Source: DATBLQ01 sp036555325 (GTDB lineage Bacteria; Pseudomonadota; Alphaproteobacteria; Rhizobiales; Aestuariivirgaceae). From it: a DNA stretch of 64,000 nucleotides. Position numbers and translations under genes: made by a program. This document shows, in pieces, positions 59,627 to 64,000 of this stretch. The stretch is from NCBI GenBank assembly GCA_036555325.1, contig DATBLQ010000026.1, forward strand, positions 5,667-69,666. Direction: 5' to 3'. Within the stretch, counting starts at the first letter, position 1. The number at the start of each line of letters is the position of its first letter. The notes beneath the pieces were generated by a model. That model was not told the DNA's origin. It searched no databases and saw only the letters and a program-made list of their open reading frames with translations.

Positions 59627-60583
59627 TTATGCGTTCCCTATGAAGATACCCGCCAGAAAAACCAGAAACCCTCCGACCGCCACTTGAAACCCGGCCCGCA
59701 TGAACGGAGTGTCCATATATCTGTAGCGAATCCAGGAAATCACGCCGAGCTCGATGAACACGATGACCGTCGCCAGAACGGTCGCTGTCCAGAAATCCGG
59801 AATGAGATAGGGCAGTGCATGCCCCAGCCCGCCGATTGTCGTCATCATTCCCGTCGTCAATCCACGGATCAGCGGATGACCGCGGCCGGTGAGCTTGCCG
59901 TCATCCGACAGTGCTTCTGCAAAACCCATTGAAATCCCGGCGCCGATCGAGGCCGCGGTACCGACAAGGAAAGTCTCCCACGTGCTGTGGGTCGCAAATG
60001 CCGCAGCGAACAGCGGCGCCAGCGTCGAAATTGAACCATCCATCAGGCCGACGAGGCCTGGCTGCACGATCTGCAGCAGGAACAACCGCCGCTGTGATTC
60101 CTCTTCTTCCACCTTGGCGCTGGGCGTCAAATGTTTCTGGCCGAGCCGGTCGGCGAGCGAGCCGTGGCCCTTTTCGGCGGCGGCAAGCTCCTGAAGCAAT
60201 TTCGTCACTGCCGGATCGGTTGCTCGAGCCGCCGCCTGGCGGTAGAAATTATAGTTCTCCGCCTCGATTGTCTCCGCGTGCGTACGGATATTGTCGAGAT
60301 TTGCGTGTTTCATGAGCCACGCCGGCCGGTGTTTGACGAAGCCCGTGACATCGCTCCGTCTGATGAGCGGAATGAAGTCGCCAAATTTCCTTCGGTAGGC
60401 ATCTTCGAGCCGGCGGCGATGCTCTAACTCCTCCTCCGCCATCTCCAGGAACACTTTTGCCGAAGCCGGAAATTGATCCATCAGTGTGTTGGCGAAGGTC
60501 GCGTAGGTTCGCGCGTCCTCCTCTTCGCTCGATATTGCAAGTGCCAGAATCTCCTGTTCGGTAAGATCGGAAAATCGCTTCAA
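59627..60583 (-). CDS. mbfA: Membrane-bound ferritin MbfA (Er-VIT1 family)
   Basis: 318 residues. The N-terminal rubrerythrin/ferritin-like di-iron domain (1-150) has Glu/His ligands in SSEEEDARTYATFA, EMAEEELEHRRRLE, IEAENYNFYRQAA and AAEKGHGSLADRL. The C-terminal VIT1/CCC1 membrane domain (about 165-318) has GLVGLMDGSISTLAPLFAAA and GAGISMGFAEALSDDG. MbfA exports iron from the cytoplasm in Agrobacterium and Bradyrhizobium and is repressed by Irr. The start is TTG 60583, with AAGGA nine bases upstream. An Irr-like box lies 33 bases upstream. Confidence 0.92.
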   Translation of the reverse strand: MKRFSDLTEQEILALAISSEEEDARTYATFANTLMDQFPASAKVFLEMAEEELEHRRRLEDAYRRKFGDFIPLIRRSDVTGFVKHRPAWLMKHANLDNIRTHAETIEAENYNFYRQAAARATDPAVTKLLQELAAAEKGHGSLADRLGQKHLTPSAKVEEEESQRRLFLLQIVQPGLVGLMDGSISTLAPLFAAAFATHSTWETFLVGTAASIGAGISMGFAEALSDDGKLTGRGHPLIRGLTTGMMTTIGGLGHALPYLIPDFWTATVLATVIVFIELGVISWIRYRYMDTPFMRAGFQVAVGGFLVFLAGIFIGNA

Positions 60584-60615
60584 GTTGAAATGTCCTTCTG
60601 CTTCGTGGGCAAAAC

Positions 60616-60632
60616 ATTAGAATCATTCCAGA
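60616..60632. promoter_or_regulatory. Irr/ICE-like box before mbfA
   Basis: ATTAGAA-TCA-TTCCAGA matches the ICE palindrome TTTAGAA-N3-TTCTAAA at about 11 of 14 positions. It lies between divergent mbfA and lepA, 33-49 bases upstream of the mbfA start, overlapping where its promoter should be. Irr represses mbfA under low iron in relatives. Confidence 0.55.
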
Positions 60633-60733
60633 CTGCCTGCCACTGAAATGATTGAATTTTCAGAGAGAACATGCGCCTTGTCGGCACGGCCGGCCGCTTG
60701 ACGCTGGTCCCCGCGCCTGCCATCTACCGCCGC

Positions 60734-62536
60734 ATGATCGATACGCGCCTCATCCGCAATTTCTCCATCATTGCACATATCGACCATGGCAAGTCGACGC
60801 TCGCCGATCGTCTCATCGAAGCGTGTGGTGCCGTGCCGGAGCGTGAAATGAAGGACCAGATCCTTGATTCCATGGATCTCGAACGCGAGCGCGGCATTAC
60901 CATCAAGGCCAACACCGTGCGGCTCGATTACACTGCAAAAGACGGAAGACCATACGTTCTGAACCTGATCGACACTCCCGGCCACGTTGATTTCGCGTAC
61001 GAGGTCTCCCGCTCTCTTGCCGCCTGCGAAGGCTCCCTACTTATCGTCGACTCCTCGCAAGGTGTCGAGGCCCAGACCCTTGCCAACGTTTATCAGGCGA
61101 TCAACAACAACCACGAGATCGTGCCCGTGCTCAACAAGATCGACCTGCCGGCTGCCGAGCCTGGCCGGGTCCGCCAGCAGATCGAGGATGTCATCGGCAT
61201 AGATGCCTCGGACGCCTTGGAAATTTCTGCCAAGACCGGTCTTGGCATAGACGACGTGCTCGAAGCCATCGTCCATCGCTTGCCTCCTCCAAAGGGCAAT
61301 CCTTCAACCACGCTGAAAGCCCTTTTGGTGGACAGCTGGTACGATCCCTATCTGGGCGTCGTGGTGCTCGTGCGCATCGTCGATGGAGAGCTCAAGAAAG
61401 GCATGAAAGTGAAGCTCATGTCTACCAATGCCTCCTATCTCGTGGAGCGCGTCGGCATCTTCCGTCCCAAGCAGGACACGGTCTCGAGCCTGGGACCCGG
61501 AGAAATCGGTTTCTTCACAGCGGCCATCAAGCAGGTGGCCGACACCCGGGTCGGCGACACGATCACCGATGACAGAAACCCCGCCTTGATGCCCCTGCCT
61601 GGGTTCAAACCTGCCCAGCCCGTGGTGTTTGCCGGTTTTTTCCCGGTCGATGCCTCGCGATTTGAAGACCTGCGCGATGCCATGGGCAAGCTGCGTCTCA
61701 ACGATGCCAGTTTCTCCTTCGAGATGGAAACCTCAGCCGCTCTTGGCTTCGGCTTTCGTTGTGGTTTTTTAGGCCTCCTTCATCTCGACATCATCCGTGA
61801 GCGGATCGAGCGCGAGTTCAATCTCGACATCATCACCACCGCACCCTCGGTGATCTATCGCTTCACCCTGCTGGATGGGCAGGAAATCGAGCTCCACAAT
61901 CCCGCCGACATGCCCGAGCCGATGAAAATCAAGACAATGCATGAGCCGTGGATCGAAGCGACAATCCTCGTGCCCGACGAACACTTAGGCGTCGTGCTCA
62001 AGCTGTGCGAGGATCGGCGGGGAAGACAGAAGCAGCTCACCTATGCCGGCTCCCGCGCCATGCTGGTTTATGATTTGCCTTTGAATGAAGTGGTCTTTGA
62101 TTTTTATGACCGGCTCAAATCGGTCTCCCGCGGCTATGCAAGCTTCGACTACCACATTACCGGCTATCAGGAATCCGATCTCGTGAAGTTGGCCATTCTG
62201 GTGAACTCAGAACCGGTTGACGCTTTGTCGATGATCGTCCATCGCGCCCGCGCTGAACAGCGTGGGCGGGTGATGTGTGAAAAACTGAAGGAGTTGATCC
62301 CGCGCCACATGTTCCAGGTGCCGATTCAGGCTGCCATCGGGGGCAAGATAGTCGCCCGCGAAACGATTTCGGCGCTGCGCAAGGATGTGACCGCCAAATG
62401 CTACGGCGGCGATGTTACCCGCAAGCGCAAGCTTCTTGAAAAGCAGAAGGAGGGCAAGAAGAAGATGCGCCAATTCGGCCGGGTTGAAATTCCCCAGGAG
62501 GCATTCATCGCCGCCTTGAAAATGGACGAGAACTAG
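60734..62536 (+). CDS. lepA: Translation elongation factor 4
   Basis: 600 residues. GTPase motifs: IIAHIDHGKSTLADRLIE (G1), ERERGITIKANTV (G2), NLIDTPGHVDFAYEV (G3), VLNKIDLP (G4). Later domains include LGFGFRCGFLGLLHLDII, LVYDLPLNEVVFDFYDRLKS, and the LepA-specific C-terminal AKCYGGDVTRKRKLLEKQ and KKKMRQFGRVEIPQEAF. It acts on stalled ribosomes. ATG 60734 (MIDTRLIRNFS) is preferred over ATG 60671. Confidence 0.97.
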   Translation: MIDTRLIRNFSIIAHIDHGKSTLADRLIEACGAVPEREMKDQILDSMDLERERGITIKANTVRLDYTAKDGRPYVLNLIDTPGHVDFAYEVSRSLAACEGSLLIVDSSQGVEAQTLANVYQAINNNHEIVPVLNKIDLPAAEPGRVRQQIEDVIGIDASDALEISAKTGLGIDDVLEAIVHRLPPPKGNPSTTLKALLVDSWYDPYLGVVVLVRIVDGELKKGMKVKLMSTNASYLVERVGIFRPKQDTVSSLGPGEIGFFTAAIKQVADTRVGDTITDDRNPALMPLPGFKPAQPVVFAGFFPVDASRFEDLRDAMGKLRLNDASFSFEMETSAALGFGFRCGFLGLLHLDIIRERIEREFNLDIITTAPSVIYRFTLLDGQEIELHNPADMPEPMKIKTMHEPWIEATILVPDEHLGVVLKLCEDRRGRQKQLTYAGSRAMLVYDLPLNEVVFDFYDRLKSVSRGYASFDYHITGYQESDLVKLAILVNSEPVDALSMIVHRARAEQRGRVMCEKLKELIPRHMFQVPIQAAIGGKIVARETISALRKDVTAKCYGGDVTRKRKLLEKQKEGKKKMRQFGRVEIPQEAFIAALKMDEN

Positions 62537-62736
62537 TCTGGATCTTTATTCACTCGGAACCGAATACACCTTCCGCCGTACTCCGCATAGATCAACTTTC
62601 CATCGACGAAAACCGGTCCTTCTGGAAACTCCGCCTGAGCGTTGAGGACGCTCGGTTCGGCGGCGACACTTTTCGAGACCGCGAGGCAATCGTGGCAAGC
62701 GGCAGACGCATGATCCTCAATCCTCCAGCAAGAACT
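62533..62736 (-). pseudogene. SMP-30/gluconolactonase-like N-terminal remnant
   Basis: A minus-strand frame without a start codon, opened by a TGA at 62737-62739, gives about 67 residues ending at TAG 62533-62535, inside the lepA stop. It contains AEFPEGPVFVDGKLIYAEYG, which is the first-blade F-P-E-G-P-V motif of SMP-30/gluconolactonase/LRE proteins, then a D/N ending. The family has about 300 residues, so this is a decayed fragment downstream of msrA. Confidence 0.4.
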
Positions 62737-62798
62737 TCACCCCTAAGCCTAGGGCAAAATTGAAATCGAACAAAGATGGAGGAGCCCGGCGCTTTGGC

Positions 62799-63461
62799 TT
62801 ACGCGTTCGCCTTTACACCGGTGTCGATTTCACATGCAACGCCGGTACCCCCGAGGCCGCAATAGCCGTGCGGGTTCTTGGCAAGATATTGCTGATGATA
62901 GTCCTCGGCGTAGTAGAATTCGCCCGCGCGCGCGAGCTCGGTGGTCATCTCACCATATCCCATCGCTCTCAGGGCTTTTTGATAGGCGACCGTGGCGGCC
63001 TCCGCCGCCCGTCTCTGCGCCTCGTTTGTCCAGTAGATGGCGGATCGATATTGCGTTCCAACGTCGTTGCCTTGGCGCATGCCCTGGGTCGGGTCGTGCG
63101 CCTCGAAGAACACCTTGAGCAGGTGTTCATAGCTAACCTTGGATGGATCGTAGACGACCTTTACCGTCTCGGCATGTCCGGTACGGCCAGTGCAAACTTC
63201 CTCATAGGTGGGATTGGGAGTCATGCCGCCCATATTGCCGGCCGCCGTGACCCAAACGCCGGGAATGTTCCAGAAGACCTTCTCCGCCCCCCAATAGCAC
63301 CCGAGCGCGAAATAAGCGGTCTCGCTGCCGTCCGGGTACGGTCCCTTAAGTCGCCGCCCGCTTACGAAATGCTCAAGTGCCGTTGGAATAGCCTGTGACC
63401 GTCCCGGAAGGGCCGTATCGCGGCTGGGCATTTCCAGTTTCTCTCGACCGGCGAAACGCAT
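62799..63461 (-). CDS. msrA: Peptide methionine sulfoxide reductase MsrA
   Basis: 220 residues. The catalytic Cys55 lies in FALGCYWGAEKVFWN (usually GCFWG). TGHAETVKVVYDPSKVSYEHLL, FFEAHDPTQGMRQGNDVGTQYRSAI and the C-terminal YCGLGGTGVACEI with resolving Cys are also seen. It reduces methionine-S-sulfoxide. ATG 63461 (MRFAGREKLEMP) has AAGAGG upstream and replaces a longer, unlikely start. Confidence 0.95.
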   Translation of the reverse strand: MRFAGREKLEMPSRDTALPGRSQAIPTALEHFVSGRRLKGPYPDGSETAYFALGCYWGAEKVFWNIPGVWVTAAGNMGGMTPNPTYEEVCTGRTGHAETVKVVYDPSKVSYEHLLKVFFEAHDPTQGMRQGNDVGTQYRSAIYWTNEAQRRAAEAATVAYQKALRAMGYGEMTTELARAGEFYYAEDYHQQYLAKNPHGYCGLGGTGVACEIDTGVKANA

Positions 63462-63662
63462 ATGTGGAACCTCTTGAAGATGATGCTCTCCTAATGTTGG
63501 CCGCCGACCGCGTCTATACAAGGGCCAACTCAAATTTCCGGGCAAATTTGGTGTGCGGAGGGGCAATGGCTGCACCCGCCGGCATGACTGGGCAAACTGA
63601 CAGTCTTGAATGCACTCCGTCCCTGGTTATAGTGCGCTGCCGTCTGCGGCGTCGACTTCCAG

Positions 63663-63752
63663 GGAGAGGTGGCCGAGTGGTTTAAGGCGCACGCCTGGAA
63701 CGCGTGTATACGGGAAACCGTATCGAGGGTTCGAATCCCTCCCTCTCCGCCA
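63663..63752 (+). tRNA. tRNA-Ser (anticodon GGA)
   Basis: A 90-base tRNA with a long variable arm (TATACGGGAAACCGTA) and encoded CCA. The acceptor GGAGAGG pairs with CCTCTCC, the anticodon stem CACGC/GCGTG holds loop CTGGAAC (anticodon GGA), and the T arm is GGTTCGAATCC. A foreign-looking partial gene follows its 3' end. Confidence 0.96.
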
Positions 63753-63874
63753 TGTCTACACGGGCCGCTGAGGAAGCCCGATATCCGAGTCACGCTCGCG
63801 GCCTTGATCTCGGGCATCCAGAGCGGCCTCGACGGTTCGTAAAACCCACCCGGAACACGCCCGGAAGCGTATCT

Positions 63875-64000
63875 TCAGGAGCAGAGCTCTTCGATCTCGG
63901 CGCGGGCGTCGTGGACGGCGCAGCACATGGCCCATAGATCGTGCTGCTCGGCGGGCGTGAGGCGGCCCTCGACATACGCGACGAACGCGGCGGGGAAGCA
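63875..64000 (-). CDS. Partial gene at window edge, unknown, GC-rich
   Basis: The last 41 residues of a minus-strand gene that enters from beyond the window, ending in a TGA at 63875-63877. It contains VAYVEGRLTPAEQHDLWAMC and a helical E-I-E-E-L-C-S end. About nine in ten codons end in G or C, higher than neighbours. I do not recognise it. Its place just after tRNA-Ser suggests an integrated element. Confidence 0.4.
   Translation of the reverse strand, partial: CFPAAFVAYVEGRLTPAEQHDLWAMCCAVHDARAEIEELCS

Noticed and set aside
63530..63817. Minus-strand reading frame across tRNA-Ser containing a GGEGGIRTLDT string
   Set aside because: This string is the well-known false translation of tRNA genes, not a protein.

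Overview
The window is a chromosomal segment of an alphaproteobacterium, most probably of the order Hyphomicrobiales (Rhizobiales). The evidence is the gene order and the lineage-typical families: pckA next to a ChvI/ChvG two-component pair followed by a shortened HPr kinase, EIIA-Man, HPr and ahcY; a DivL-type sensor with Tyr in place of the phospho-acceptor His; a TsaE/sugar-kinase fusion next to MurU and AddAB; an AccD with a degenerate zinc ribbon; a TIGR02300 protein; an Hsp20-DUF1150 pair; and the membrane ferritin MbfA with an Irr-like box. I cannot name a genus from the sequence alone.

Layout. (1) 1-2041 is accessory DNA on the 3' side of a tRNA-Arg(CCG): the C-terminal end of a TPR protein (probably a class III cyclase), a MerR/DUF433 antitoxin-like gene, and a frameshifted DUF5615 PIN-like toxin. 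(2) 2257-8581 holds a small secreted protein, a membrane acyltransferase, polA and pckA. (3) 8793-14726 holds a flavin-binding-fold oxidoreductase, chvI-chvG-hprK-EIIA-HPr, and ahcY with a palindromic operator candidate. (4) 14970-26776 is a plus-strand run: divL, tsaE-kinase fusion, murU, addB, addA, trxA, with several start/stop overlaps. (5) 26786-39151 is almost wholly minus-strand housekeeping: aroA-cmk-rpsA-sppA, ihfB-lapA-ornithine cyclodeaminase, pyrF-trpF-trpB-trpA-accD-folC. (6) 39292-43146 is a zinc-ribbon protein, tRNA-Ala(GGC) and small stress-type genes, two of them behind near-perfect EcfG (general stress sigma) promoters. (7) 43152-48833 is the minus-strand rnd-lptC-lptA-lptB-rpoN-hpf-ptsN set with tRNA-Leu(CAG). 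(8) 48955-59606 holds an NDUFA9-like protein, uppP, fzlA-like, queG, a hydrolase, infC, a DMT transporter, rpmI-rplT and pheS-pheT. (9) 59627-64000 holds mbfA, lepA, a gluconolactonase-like remnant, msrA, tRNA-Ser(GGA) and a GC-rich partial gene at the window edge.

How the genes fit together. There is no sugar PTS permease here, only regulatory PTS parts (HprK, HPr, EIIA-Man, PtsN) close to ChvG/ChvI, pckA and rpoN. That suggests control of carbon and nitrogen metabolism and of the envelope rather than sugar uptake. LptABC, UppP, MurU and its kinase, FzlA and DivL add envelope, peptidoglycan-recycling and cell-cycle functions. The points most worth checking are apparent non-canonical start codons (polA ATC, infC ATA, a hydrolase CTG), the lost first aspartate of the PolA proofreading site, a two-hairpin leader with alternative pairing before rpmI-rplT, paired EcfG promoters, and the decayed toxin. 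I did not find a clearly undescribed multi-gene defence or biosynthetic system.
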